Assembly (NCBI GenBank): GCA_032433765.1
Contig: JAVIAB010000047.1
Coordinates: 124,001-188,000, forward strand
Direction: 5' to 3'
Origin: Megaustenia siamemsis
Lineage: Eukaryota > Mollusca > Gastropoda > Stylommatophora > Ariophantidae
DNA length: 64,000 nt
Shown: in pieces, positions 1-13,400 of the stretch
Layout of the letters: the number at the start of each line of letters is the position of its first letter
Numbering within the stretch: the stretch's first letter is position 1
Position numbers and translations under genes: made by a program
The notes under the pieces: model-generated
Told to the model about the DNA's origin: nothing
What the model saw: only the letters and a program-made list of their open reading frames with translations
Database searches by the model: none

Positions 1-304
1 GGTAGACGATGATGCTAGTGGTAGACGATGATGTTAGTGGTAGACGATAATGCTAGTGGTAGACGACGATGCTAGTGGTAGACGATGATGTTAGTGGTAG
101 ACGATGATGTTAGTGGTAGACGATGATGCTAGTGGTAGACGACAATGCTAGTGGTAGACGATGATGTTGGTGGTAGACGATGATGCTAGTGGTAGACGAT
201 GATGCTAGTGGTAGACGATGATGTTAGGGGTAGACGATGATACTAGTGGTAGACGATGATGCTAGTGGTAGACGATGATGCTAGTGGTAGACGATGATGT
301 TAGT

Positions 305-2160
305 GGTAGACGATGATGTTATTGTGTAGACGATGATGTTAGTGTTGACGATGATGTTACTGGTAGACGATGATGTATTTGTAGACGATGATGTTAGTGG
401 TAGACGATAATGCTAGTGGTAGACGACGATGCTAGTGGTAGACGATGATGTTAGTGGTAGACGATGATGTTAGTGGTAGACGATGATGCTAGTGGTAGAC
501 GACAATGCTAGTGGTAGACGATGATGTTGGTGGTAGGCGATGATGTTAGTGGTAGGCGATGATGTTAGTTGTAGACGATGATGTTAGTGGTAGGCGATGA
601 TGTTAGTGGTAGATGATGATGTGTAGTGGTAGGCGATGATGTTAGTGGCAGACGATGATGCTAGTGGTAGACGACAATGCTAGTGTTAGATGATGATGTT
701 AGTGGTAGACGATGATGTTAGTGGTAGACGATGATGCTAGTGATAGACGATGATGCTAGTGATAGACGATGATGCTATGGGTAGAACGATTATGCTAGTG
801 GTAGACGATGATAGTGGTAGACGATGATGTTAGTGGTAGACGATGATGCTAGTGGTAGACGATGATGCTAGTGGTAGACGATGATGCTAGTGGTAGACGA
901 TGATGTTAGTGGTAGACGACGATGCTAGTGGTAGACGACGATGCTAGTGGTAGACGACGATGCTAGTGGTAGACGATGATGCTAGTGGTAGACGATGATG
1001 CTAGTGGTAGACGATGATGCTAGTGGTAGACGATGATGCTAGTGGTAGACGATGATAGTGGTAGACGATGATGTTAGTGTTAGACGATGATAGTGGTAGA
1101 CGACGATGTTAGTGGTAGACGATGATGCTAGTGGTAGACGATGATAGTGGTAGACGATGATGCTAGTGGTAGACGATGATGCTATGGGTAGACGACGATG
1201 CTAGTGGTAGACGATGATAGTGGTAGACGATGATGTTAGTGGTAGACGATGATGCTAGTGGTAGACGACGATGCTAATGGTAGACGATGATGCTAGTGGT
1301 AGACGACAATGCTAGTGGTAGACGATGATGCTAGTGGTAGACGACGATGCTAGTGGTAGACGATGATGTTAGTGGTAGACGATGATGTTAGTGGTAGACG
1401 ACAATGCTAGTGGTAGACGATGATAGTGGTAGACGTTGATGCTAGTGGTAGACGATGATAGTGGTAGACGATGATGCTAGTGGTAGACGATGATGTTAGT
1501 GGTAGACGATGATGTTATTTGTAGACGATGATGCTAGTGGTAGACGATGATGTTAGTGGTAGACCGATGATGTTAGTGGTAGACGATGATGTTAGTGGTA
1601 GACGACGATGATGTTAGTGGTAGACGATGATGTTAGTGGTAGACGATGATGTTAATGGTAGACGACGATGCTAGTGGTAGACGACGATGTTAGTGGTAGA
1701 CGATGATGTTAGTGGTAGACGATGATGCTAGTGGTAGACGATGATGTTAGTGGTAGACGACGATGTTAGGGGTAGACGACGATGCTAGTGGTAGACGATG
1801 ATGTTAGTGGTAGACGATGATGTTAGTGGTAGACGATGATGTTATTTGTAGACGATGATGTTAGTGGTAGACGATGATGCTAGTGGTAGACGACGATGCT
1901 AGTGGTAGACGATGATGTTAGTGGTAGACGATGATGTTAGTGGTAGACGATGATGTTAGTCGTAGACGATGATGCTAGTGGTAGACGACGATGATAGTGG
2001 TAGACGATGATGTTAGTGATAGAACACGATGCTTGTGGTAGACGATGATGTTAGTGGTAGACGGCGATGCTAGTGGTAGACGATGATGTTAGTGGTAGAT
2101 GATGATGTTAGTGGTAAACGATGATGTTATTGTAGACGACGATGTTAGTGGTAGACGACG
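305..2160. repeat. Higher-order segment P, copy 1
   Basis: About 1.8 kb defined by an ordered string of rare monomers. The string is TTACTGGTAG near 357, ATTTGTAGACG, GATAATGC, GTTGGTGG at 526, a cluster of TAGGCGATGATG units, GATTATGC near 790, and AGAACACGATGC at 2021. The same string appears in copies 2 and 3. Offsets to copy 2 are 2754 bp at the left marker and 2712 bp at the right, so copies differ by about two units. Confidence 0.85.
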
Positions 2161-3059
2161 ATGTTAGTGGTAGACGATGATGGTGGTAGACGATGATGCT
2201 AGTGGTAGACGACGATGTTAGTGGTAGACGACGATGATGGTGGTAGACGATGATGCTAGTGGTAGACGATGATGCTAGTGGTAGACGATGATGCTAGTGG
2301 TAGACGATGATGCTAGTGGTAGACGATGATGTTAGTGGTAGACGATGATGCTAGTGGTAGACGACGATGCTAGTGGTAGACGATGATATTAGTGGTAGAC
2401 GATGATGTTAGTGGTAGACGACGATGCTAGTGGTAAACGACGATGCTAGTGGTAGATGATGATGCTAGTGGTAGACGACGATGCTAGTGGTAGACGATGA
2501 TGTTAGTGGTAGACGACAACGCTAGTGGTAGACGATGATGTTAGTGGTAGACGACGATGATGTTAGTGGTAGACGATGATGTTAGTGGTAGACGATGATG
2601 TTGTGGTAGACGACGATGTTAGTGGTAGACGACGATGTTAGTGGTAGACGACGATGCTAGTGGTAGACGACGATGCTAGTGGTAGACGATATGTTAGTGG
2701 TAGACGATGATGCTAGTGGTAGACGATGATGTTAGTGGTAGACGACGATGTTAGTGGTAGACGACGATGCTAGTGGTAGACGATGATGTTAGTGGTAGAC
2801 GATGATGTTAGTGGTAGACGATGATGCTAGTGGTAGACGATGATGCTAGTGGTAGACGACGATGTTAGTGGTAGACGACGATGCTAGTTGTAGACGATGA
2901 TGTTAGTGGTAGACGATGATGCTAGTGGTAGACGATGATGCTAGTGGTAGACGATGATGTTAGTGGTAGACGATGATGTTAGGGTAGACGATGATGCTAG
3001 TGGTAGACGATGATGCTAGTGGTAGACGATGATGCTAGTGGTAGACGATGATGTTAGTG

Positions 3060-4865
3060 GTAGACGATGATGTATTTGTAGACGATGATGTTAGTGGTTG
3101 ACGATGATGTTACTGGTAGACGATGATGTTATTTGTAGACGATGATGTTAGTGGTAGACGATAATGCTAGTGGTAGACGACGATGCTAGTGGTAGACGAT
3201 GATGTTAGTGGTAGACGATGATGTTAGTGGTAGACGATGATGCTAGTGGTAGACGACAATGCTAGTGGTAGACGATGATGTTGGTGGTAGGCGATGATGT
3301 TAGTGGTAGGCGATGATGTTAGTGGTAGACGATGATGTTAGTGGTAGGCGATGATGTTAGTGGTAGATGATGATGTTAGTGGTAGGCGATGATGTTAGTG
3401 GCAGACGATGATGCTAGTGGTAGACGACAATGCTAGTGTTAGATGATGATGTTAGTGGTAGACGATGATGTTCGTGGTAGACGATGATGCTAGTGATAGA
3501 CGATGATGCTAGTGATAGACGATGATGCTATGGGTAGACGATTATGCTAGTGGTAGACGATGATAGTGGTAGACGATGATGTTAGTGGTAGACGATGATG
3601 CTAGTGGTAGACGATGATGCTATGGTAGACGATGATGCTAGTGGTAGACGATGATGTTAGTAGTAGACGACGATGCTAGTGGTAGACGACGATGCTAGTG
3701 GTAGACGACGATGCTAGTGGTAGACGATGATGCTAGTGGTAGACGATGATGCTAGTGGTAGACGATGATAGTGGTAGACGATGATGTTAGTGTTAGACGA
3801 TGATAGTGGTAGACGACGATGTTAGTGGTAGACGATGATGCTAGTGGTAGACGATGATAGTGGTAGACGATGATGCTAGTGGTAGACGATGATGCTATGG
3901 GTAGACGACGATGCTAGTGGTAGATGATGATAGTGGTAGACGATGATGTTAGTGGTAGACGATGATGCTAGTGGTAGACGACGATGCTAATGGTAAACGA
4001 TGATGCTAGTGGTAGACGACAATGCTAGTGGTAGACGATGATGCTAGTGGTAGACGACGATGCTAGTGGTAGACGATGATGTTAGTGGTAGACGATGATG
4101 TTAGTGGTAGACGACAATGCTAGTGGTAGACGATGATAGTGGTAGACGTTGATGCTAGTGGTAGACGATGATAGTGGTAGACGATGATGCTAGTGGTAGA
4201 CGATGATGTTAGTGGTAGACGATGATGTTATTTGTAGACGATGATGCTAGTGGTAGACGATGCTGTTAGTGGTAGACGATGATGTTAGTGGTAGACGATG
4301 ATGTTAGTGGTAGACGACGATGATGTTAGTGGTAGACGATGATGTTAGTGGTAGACGATGATGTTAGTGGTAGACGACGATGCTAGTGGTGGACGACGAT
4401 GTTAGTGGTAGACGATGATGTTAGTGGTAGACGATGATGCTAGTGGTAGACGATGATGTTAGTGGTAGACGACGATGTTAGTGGTAGACGACGATGCTAG
4501 TGGTAGACGATGATGTTAGTGGTAGACGATGATGTTAGTGGTAGACGATGATGTTATTTGTAGACGATGATGTTAGTGGTAGACGATGATGCTAGTGGTA
4601 GACGACGATGCTAGTGGTAGACGATGATGTTAGTGGTAGACGATGATGTTAGTGGTAGACGATGATGTTAGTCGTAGACGATGATGCTAGTGGTAGACGA
4701 CGATGATAGTGGTAGACGATGATGTTAGTGATAGAACACGATGCTTGTGGTAGACGATGATGTTAGTGGTAGACGGCGATGCTAGTGGTAGACGATGATG
4801 TTAGTGGTAGATGATGATGTTTGTGGTAAACGATGATGTTATTGGTAGACGACGATGTTAGTGGT
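3060..4865. repeat. Higher-order segment P, copy 2
   Basis: Carries the same ordered rare monomers as copy 1: TTACTGGTAG near 3111, GTTGGTGG at 3280, TAGGCGATG units at 3.28-3.40 kb, GATTATGC near 3540, AGAACACG at 4733. This copy is also the left part of the ~7.9-kb duplicated segment. Confidence 0.87.
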
Positions 4866-7560
4866 GTAGACGATGATGTTAGTGGTAGACGATGATGTTA
4901 GTGGTAGACGATGATGTTAGTGGTAGACGACGATGCTGGTGGTTGACGATGATGTTAGTGGTAGACGATGATGTTAGTGGTAGACGATGATGTTAGTGGT
5001 AGACCATGATGCTAGTGGTAGACGATGATGTTAGTGGTAGACGATGATGTTAGTGGTAGAACATGATGCTAGTGGTAGACGATGATGTTAGTGGTAGACG
5101 ATGATGTTAGTGGTAGACGAAAATTTTAGTGGTAGACGACGATGATAGTGGTAGACGATGATGTTTGTGGTAGACGATGATGCTAGTGGTAGACGACGAT
5201 GCTAGTGGTAGACGATGATGTTAGTGGTAGACGATGATGTTAGTGGTAGACAATGATGTTAGTGGTAGACGATGATGCTAGTGGTAGACGCCGATGCTAG
5301 TGGTAGACGGTGATGTTAGTGGTAGACGATGATGTTATTGGTAGACAACGATGCTAGTGGTAGACGGTGATGTTAGTGGTAGACGACGATGTTTAGTGGT
5401 AGACGATGATGTTAGTGGTAGACGATGATGCTAGTGGTAGACGACGATGCTAGTGGTAGACGATGATGTAATCGTAGACGATGATGCTAGTGGTAGACGA
5501 TGATGCTAGTGGTAGACGATGATGTTAGTGATAGACGATGATGTTATTTGTAGACGATGATGTTAGTGGTTGACGATGATGTTACTGGTAGACGATGATG
5601 TTATTTGTAGACGATGATGTTAGTGGTAGACGATAATGCTAGTGGTAGACGACGATTCTAGTGGTAGACGATGATGTTAGTGGTAGACGATGATGTTAGT
5701 GGTAGACGATGATGTTAGTGGTAGACGATGATGTTAGTGGTAGACGATGATGCTAGTGGTAGACGATGATGTTTGTGGTAAACAATGATGCTAGTGATAG
5801 ACGATGATGCTAGTGGTAGACGATGATGCTAGTGGTAGACGATGATAGTGGTAGATGATGATGTTAGTGGTAGACGACGATGCTAGTGGTAGACGACGAT
5901 GCTAGTGGTAGACGATGATGCTAGTGGTAGACGACAATGCTAGTGGTAGACGATGATGTTGTGGTAGACGATGATGTTAGTGGTAGACGATGATGCTAGT
6001 GGTAGACGATGATGCTAGTGGTAGACGACGATGCTAGTGGTAGACGATGATGTTAGTGGTAGACGATGATGCTAGTGGTAGACGATGATGTTAGTGGTAG
6101 ACGATGATGCTAGTGGTAGACGATGATGTTAGTGGTAGACGATGATGCTAGTGGTCGACGATGATGCTAGTGGTAGACGATTATGCTAGTGGTAGACGAT
6201 GATGTTAGTGGTAGACGATGAGGTTAGTGGTAGACGATGATGCTAGTGGTAGACGATGATGCTAGTGGTAGACGATGATGCTAGTAGTAGACGATGATGC
6301 TAGTGGTAGAAGATGATGCTAGTGGTAGACGATGATGCTAGTGGTAGACGATATGTTAGTGGTAGACGATGATGCTAGTGGTAGACGATGATGCTAGTGG
6401 TAGAAGATGATGCTAGTGGTAGACGATGATGTTAGTGGTAGACGATGATGCTAGTGGTAGACGATGATGCTAGTGGTAGACGATGATGTTAGTGGTAGAC
6501 GATGAGGTTAGTGGTAGACGATGATGCTAGTGGTAGACGATGATGCTAGTAGTAGACGATGATGCTAGTGGTAGACGATGATGCTAGTGGTAGACGATGA
6601 TGTTAGTGGTAGACGATGATGCTAGTGGTAGACGATGATGCTAGTGGTAGAAGATGATGCTAGTGGTAGACGATGATGTTAGTGGTAGACGATGATGCTA
6701 GTGGTAGACGATGATGCTAGTGGTAGAGACGCCGATGCTAGTGGTAGACGGTGATGCTAGTGGTAGACGACGATGTTAGTGGTAGACGACGATGCTACTG
6801 GTAGACGACGATGCTAGTGGTAGACGACGATGCTAGTGGTAGACGATGATGTTAGTGGTAGACGATGATGTTAGTGGTAGACGACGATGCTAGTGGTAGA
6901 CGATGATGTTAGTGGTAGACGACGATGCTAGTGGTAGACGACGATGTTAGTGGTAGACGATGATGTTACTGGTAGACGACGATGCTAGTGGTAGACGACG
7001 ATGCTAGTGGTAGACGATGATGTTAGTGTTAGACGATGATGTTAGTGGTAGACTCGATGCTAGTGGTAGACGATGATGTTAGTGGTAGACGATGATGCTA
7101 GTGGTAGACGATGATGTTAGTGGTAGACGATGATGTTAGTGGTAGACGTCGACGCTAGTTGTAGACGATGATGATAGTGGTAGACGATGATGTTAGTGGT
7201 AGACGATGATGTTAATGGTAGACGATGATGCTAGTGGTAGACGATGATGTTAGTGGTAGACGATGATGCTAGTGGTAGACGATGATGTTAGTGGTAGACG
7301 ATGATGTTAGTGGTAGACGTCGACGCTAGTTGTAGACGATGATGCTATGGGTAGACGATGATGTTAGTGGTAGACGATGATGTTAGTGGTAGACGATGAT
7401 GCTAGTTGTAGACGATGATGTTAGTGGTAGACGATGATGTTAATGGTAGACGATGATGTTAGTAGTGGACGACTATGTTAGTGGTAGACGACGATGATAG
7501 TGGTAGACGATGATGTTAGTTGTAGACGATGATGCTAGTGGTAGACGATGATGCTAGTAA

Positions 7561-8980
7561 TAGACGACGATTAAAGATGATGTTAGTGGTAGACGACGAC
7601 AGACGATGATGCTAGTGGTAGACGACGATAGACGATGATGCTAGGGGTAGACGACGATAGACGATGATGTTAGTGGTAGACGACGACAGACGATGATGCT
7701 AGTGGTAGACGACGACAGACGTGATGTTAGTGGTAGAAGACGACAGACGATGATGCTAGTGGTAGACGACGTTAGACGATGATGCTAGTGGCAGACGACG
7801 TTAGACGATGATGCTAGTGGCAGACGACGTTAGACGATGATGCTAGTGGTAGACGACGACAGACGATGATGCTAGCGGTAGACGACGTTAGACGATGATG
7901 CTTAGTGGTAGACGACGATAGACGATGATGCTAGTGGTAGACGACGACAGACGATGATGCTAGTGGTAGACGACGATAGACGATGATGCTAGTGGTAGAC
8001 GACGATAGACGATGATGCTAATGGTAGACGACGACAGACGATGATGCTAGTGGTAGACGGTGATAGACGATGATGCTAGTGGTAGACGACGAAAGACGAT
8101 GAGCGAGTGGTAGACGACGACAGACGATGATGTTAGTGGTAGACGACGACAGACGATGATGCTAGTGGTAGACGACGACAGACGATGATGCTAGTGGTAG
8201 ACGACGACAGACGATGATGTTAGTGGTAGACGACGAAAGACGATGATGCTAGTGGTAGACGACGACAGACGATGATGCTAGTGGTAGACGACGACAGACG
8301 ATGATGTTAGTGGTAGACGACGAAAGACGATGATGCTAGTGGTAGACGACGACAGACGATGATGCTTAGTGGTAGACGACGACAGACGATGATGTTAGTG
8401 GTAGACGACGACAGACGATGATGTTAGTGGTAGACGACGACAGACGATGATGTTAGTGGTAGACGACGACAGACGATGATGTTAGTGGTAGACGACGACA
8501 GACGATGATGTTAGTGGTAGACGACGACAGACGATGATGTTAGTAGTAGACGACGACAGACGATGATGTTAGTGGTAGACGACGACAGACGATGATGTTT
8601 TGTGGTAGACGACGACAGACGATGATGCTAGTGGTAGACGACGATAGACGATGATGCTAGTGGTAGACGATGACAGACGATGATGTTAGTGGTAGACGAC
8701 GACAGACGATGATGTTAGTAGTAGACGACGACGACGATGATGTTAGTGGTAGACGACGACAGACGATGATGTTAGTGGTAGACGATGACAGACGATGATG
8801 CTAGTGGTAGACGACGACAGACGATGATGTTAGTGGTAGACGACGACGACGATGATGTTAGTGGTAGACGACGACAGACGATGATGTTAGTGGTAGACGA
8901 CGATAGACGATGATGCTAGTAATAGACGACGACAGACGATGATGTTAGTGGTAGACGACGAAAGACGATGATGCTAGTGG
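7561..8980. repeat. 29-bp derivative satellite, block A
   Basis: The 19-bp unit is replaced by a 29-bp unit. It reads GGT, then AGACGACGAC, then AGACGATGATG, then TTAGT, so the extra 10 bp look like an internal duplication of the AGACGAYGAY segment. The variable middle positions read GACGACA, GACGATA, GACGAAA or GACGTTA. The block opens with an aberrant unit containing GACGACGATTAAAGATGATG and shortly after has a shortened unit (CAGACGTGATG, then GTAGAAGACGACAG). Both landmarks recur at the head of the two other 29-bp blocks. No reading frame stays open. Confidence 0.95.
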
Positions 8981-9300
8981 TAGACGATGATGTTAGTGTT
9001 AGACGATGATGTTTAGTGGTAGACCTCGATGCTAGTGGTAGACGATGATGTTAGTGGTAGACGATGATGCTAGTGGTAGACGATGATGTAGTGGTAGACG
9101 ATGATGTTAGTGGTAGACGTCGACGCTAGTTGTAGACGATTATGATAGTGGTAGACGATGATGTTAGTGGTAGACGATGATGTTAGTGGTAGACGATGAT
9201 GTTAGTGGTAGACGATGATGTTAGTGGTAGACGATGATGCTAGTGGTAGACGATGATGTTAGTTGTAGACGATGATGCTAGTGGTAGACGATGATGCTAG
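8981..9300. repeat. 19-bp satellite, short block 2
   Basis: A return to 19-bp units between two 29-bp blocks. It carries the same landmarks in the same order as about 7020-7330: GTGTTAGACG, then a unit with a disrupted GACCTCGATG (GACTCGATG in the earlier copy), then CGTCGACG at 9118-9125. It is therefore the start of a second copy of the 7.0-9.0 kb segment. Confidence 0.9.
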
Positions 9301-10465
9301 TATAGACGACGATTAAAGATGATGTTAGTGGTAGACGACGACAGACGATGATGCTAGTGGTAGACGACGATAGACGATGATGCTAGGGGTAGACGACGAT
9401 AGACGATGATGTTAGTGGTAGACGACGACAGACGATGATGCTAGTGGTAGACGACGACAGACGTGATGTTAGTGGTAGAAGACGACAGACGATGATGCTA
9501 GTGGTAGACGACGTTAGACGATGATGCTAGTGGCAGACGACGTTAGACGATGATGCTAGTGGCAGACGACGTTAGACGATGATGCTAGTGGTAGACGACG
9601 ACAGACGATGATGCTAGTGGTAGACGACGACAGACGATGATGTTAGTGGTAGACGACGAAAGACGATGATGCTAGTGGTAGACGACGACAGACGATGATG
9701 CTAGTGGTAGACGACGACAGGACGATGATGTTAGTGGTAGACGACGAAAACGATGATGCTAGTGGTAGACGACGACAGACGATGATGCTAGTGGTAGACG
9801 ACGACAGACGATGATGTTAGTGGTAGACGACGACAGACGATGATGTTAGTGGTAGACGACGACAGACGATGATGTTAGTGGTAGACGACGACGACAGACG
9901 ATGATGTTAGTGGTAGACGACGACAGACGATGATGTTTAGTGGTAGACGACGACAGACGATGATGTTAGTGGTAGACGACGACAGACGATGATGTTAGTG
10001 GTAGACGACGACAGACGATGATGTTAGTGGTAGACGATGACAGACGATGATGTTAGTGGTAGACGACGACAGACGATGATGTTAGTAGTAGACGACGACA
10101 GACGATGATGTTAGTGGTAGACGACGACAGACGATGATGTTAGTGGTAGACGACGACAGACGATGATGCTAGTGGTAGACGACGACAGACGATGATGTTA
10201 GTGGTAGACGACGATAGACGATGATGCTAGTAATAGACGACGACAGACGATGATGTTAGTGGTAGACGACGACAGACGATGATGTTAGTAGTAGACGACG
10301 ACAGACGATGATGTTAGTGGAGAACGACGACGACAGACGATGATGTTAGTGGTAGACGACGACAGACGATGATGTTAGTGGTAGACGACGATAGACGATG
10401 ATGCTAGTAATAGACGACGACAGACGATGATGTTAGTGGTAGACGACGACAGACGATGATGCTAG
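9301..10465. repeat. 29-bp derivative satellite, block B
   Basis: A second 29-bp block. It opens with the same GACGACGATTAAAGATGATG unit near 9304 and has the same early shortened unit (CAGACGTGATG near 9460) as block A. It is shorter than block A (about 1.16 kb against 1.42 kb), consistent with unit gain or loss after a whole-block duplication. One unit has an expanded GACGACGACGACAG, a slippage-type length change. Confidence 0.93.
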
Positions 10466-13400
10466 TGGTAGACGATGATGCTAGTGGTAGACGACGATGT
10501 TAGTGGTAGACGACGATGTTAGTGGTAGACGACGATGTTAGTGGTAGACGACGATGCTAGTGGTAGACGACGATGCTAGTGGTAGACGATATGTTAGTGG
10601 TAGACGATGATGCTAGTGGTAGACGATGATGTTAGTGGTAGACGACGATGTTAGTGGTAGACGACGATGCTAGTGGTAGACGATGATGTTAGTGGTAGAC
10701 GATGATGTTAGTGGTAGACGATGATGCTAGTGGTAGACGATGATGCTAGTGGTAGACGACGATGTTAGTGGTAGACGACGATGCTAGTGGTAGACGATGA
10801 TGTTAGTGGTAGACGATGATGCTAGTGGTAGACGATGATGCTAGTGGTAGACGTGATGTTAGTGGTAGACGATGATGTTAGGGTAGACGATGATGCTAGT
10901 GGTAGACGATGATGTAGTGGTAGACGATGATGCTAGTGGTAGACGATGATGTTAGTGGTAACGATGATATTATTTGTAGACGATGATGTTAGTGGTAGAC
11001 GATGATGTTACTGGTAGACGATGATGTTATTTGTAGACGATGATGTTAGTGGTAGACGATAATGCTAGTGGTAGACGATGATGTTAGTGGTAGACGATGA
11101 TGTTAGTGGTAGACGATGATGCTAGTGGTAGACGACAATGCTAGTGGTAGACGATGATGTTAGTGGTAGACGATGATGTTAGTGTAGCGATGATGTTAGT
11201 GGTAGACGATGATGTTAGTGGTAGACGATGATGTTAGTGGTAGACGATGATGTTAGTGGTAGGCGATGATGTTAGTGGCAGACGATGATGCTAGTGGTAG
11301 ACGATGATGCTAGTGGTTAGATGATGATGTTAGTGGTAGACGATGATGTTAGTGGTAGACGATGATGCTAGTGATAGACGATGATGCTAGTGATAGACGA
11401 TGATGCTATGGTAGACGATTTATGCGATAGTGGTAGACGATGATAGTGGTAGACGATGATGTAGTGGTAGACGATGATGCTAGTGGTAGACGATGATGCT
11501 ATGGGTAGACGATGATGTTAGTGGTAGACGACGATGCTAGTGGTAGACGACGATGCTAGTGGTAGACGATGATGCTAGTGGTAGACGATGATGCTAGTGG
11601 TAGACGATGATGCTAGTGGTAGACGATGATAGTGGTAGACGATGATGTTAGTGTTAGACGATGCTAGTGGTAGACGACGATGTTAGTGGTAGACGATGAT
11701 GCTAGTGGTAGACGATGATAGTGGTAGACGATGATGCTAGTGGTAGACGATGATGCTATGGGTAGACGACGATGCTAGTGGTAGACGATGATAGTGGTAG
11801 ACGATGCTGTTATTGGTAGACGATGATGCTAGTGGTAGACGACGATGCTAATGGTAGACGATGATGCTAGTGGTAGACGACAATGCTAGTGGTAGACGAT
11901 GATGCTAGTGGTAGACGACGATGCTAGTGGTAGTCGATGATGTTAGTGGTAGACGATGATGTTAGTGGTAGACGACAATGCTAGTGGTAGACGATGATAG
12001 TGGTAGACGTTGATGCTAGTGGTAGACGATGATAGTGGTAGACGATGATGCTAGTGGTAGACGATGATGTTAGTGGTAGACGATGATGTTATTTGTAGAC
12101 GATGATGCTAGTGGTAGACGATGATGTTAGTGGTAGACGATGATGTTAGTGGTAGACGATGATGTTAGTGGTAGACGACGATGATGTTAGTGGTAGACGA
12201 TGATGTTAGTGGTAGACGATGATGCTAGTGGTGGACGACGATGTTAGTGGTAGACGATGATGTTAGTGGTAGACGATGATGCTAGTGGTAGACGATGATG
12301 TTAGTGGTAGACGACGATGTTAGTGGTAGACGACGATGCTAGTGTAGACGATGATGTTAGTGGTAGACGATGATGTTAGTGGTAGACGATGATGTTATTT
12401 GTAGACGATGATGTTAGTGGTAGACGATGATGCTAGTGGTAGACGACGATGCTAGTGGTAGACGATGATGTTAGTGGTAGACGATGATGTTAGTGGTAGA
12501 CGATGATGTTAGTCGTAGACGATGATGCTAGTGGTAGACGACGATGATAGTGGTAGACGATGATGTTAGTGATAGAACACGATGCTTGTGGTAGACGATG
12601 ATGTTAGTGGTAGACGGCGATGCTAGTGGTAGACGATGATGTTAGTGTAGATGATGATGTTAGTGGTAAACGATGATGTTATTGGTAGACGACGATGTTA
12701 GTGGTAGACGATGATGTTAGTGTAGTAGACGATGATGTTAGTGGTAGACGATGATGTTAGTGGTAGACGACGATGCTGGTGGTTGACGATGATGTTAGTG
12801 GTAGACGATGATATTAGTGGTAGACGATGATGTTAGTGGTAGACCATGATGCTAGTGGTAGACGATGATGTTAGTGGTAGACGATGATGTTAGTGGTAGA
12901 CGAAAATTTTAGTGGTAGACGACGATGATAGTGGTAGACGATGATGTTTGTGGTAGACGATGATGCTAGTGGTAGACGACGATGCTAGTGGTAGACGATG
13001 ATGTTAGTGGTAGACGATGATGTTAGTGGTAGACAATGATGTTAGTGGTAGACGATGATGCTAGTGGTAGACGCCGATGCTAGTGGTAGACGGTGATGTT
13101 AGTGGTAGACGATGATGTTATTGGTAGACAACGATGCTAGTGGTAGACGGTGATGTTAGTGGTAGACGACGATGTTAGTGGTAGACGATGATGTTAGTGG
13201 TAGACGATGATGTTAGTGGTAGACGGCGATGCTAGTGGTAGACGATGATGTTAGTGGTAGATGATGATGTTAGTGGTAAACGATGATGTTATTGGTAGAC
13301 GACGATGTTAGTGGTAGACGATGATGTTATTTGTAGACGATGATGTTAGTGGTTGACGATGATGTTACTGGTAGACGATGATGTTATTTGTAGACGATGA

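Larger units (their letters stand above)
1..7560. repeat. 19-bp satellite array, block 1
   Basis: Head-to-tail array of a 19-bp unit, consensus GGTAGACGATGATGTTAGT, roughly 400 copies, running off the left edge. Common variants are GCTAGT for GTTAGT, GACGACGATG or GACGACAATG for GACGATGATG, and a short unit GATGATAGT. The plus strand is strongly G-over-C skewed (7 G to 1 C per consensus unit, about 42% GC). Since 19 is not a multiple of 3 and the unit contains TAG and TGA, every frame is closed within a few units on both strands, so I see no coding potential. Rare monomers (TTATTTG, TAGGCGATG, AGAACACGATGC, AAAATTTT, CGTCGACG) mark larger duplicated segments. Confidence 0.97.
2601..10480. repeat. 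~7.9-kb higher-order repeat, first copy
   Basis: Includes segment P copy 2, the 19-bp stretch to 7.56 kb, and 29-bp blocks A and B. Single-copy-looking markers inside it recur at 10.5-17.6 kb in the same order, with an offset of exactly 7900 bp at the GATATGTTAG marker (2681 to 10581). Inside this copy, 8985-10465 is itself a tandem duplicate of about 7015-8980 (offset about 1970 bp at the GTGTTAGACG marker). Confidence 0.82.
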
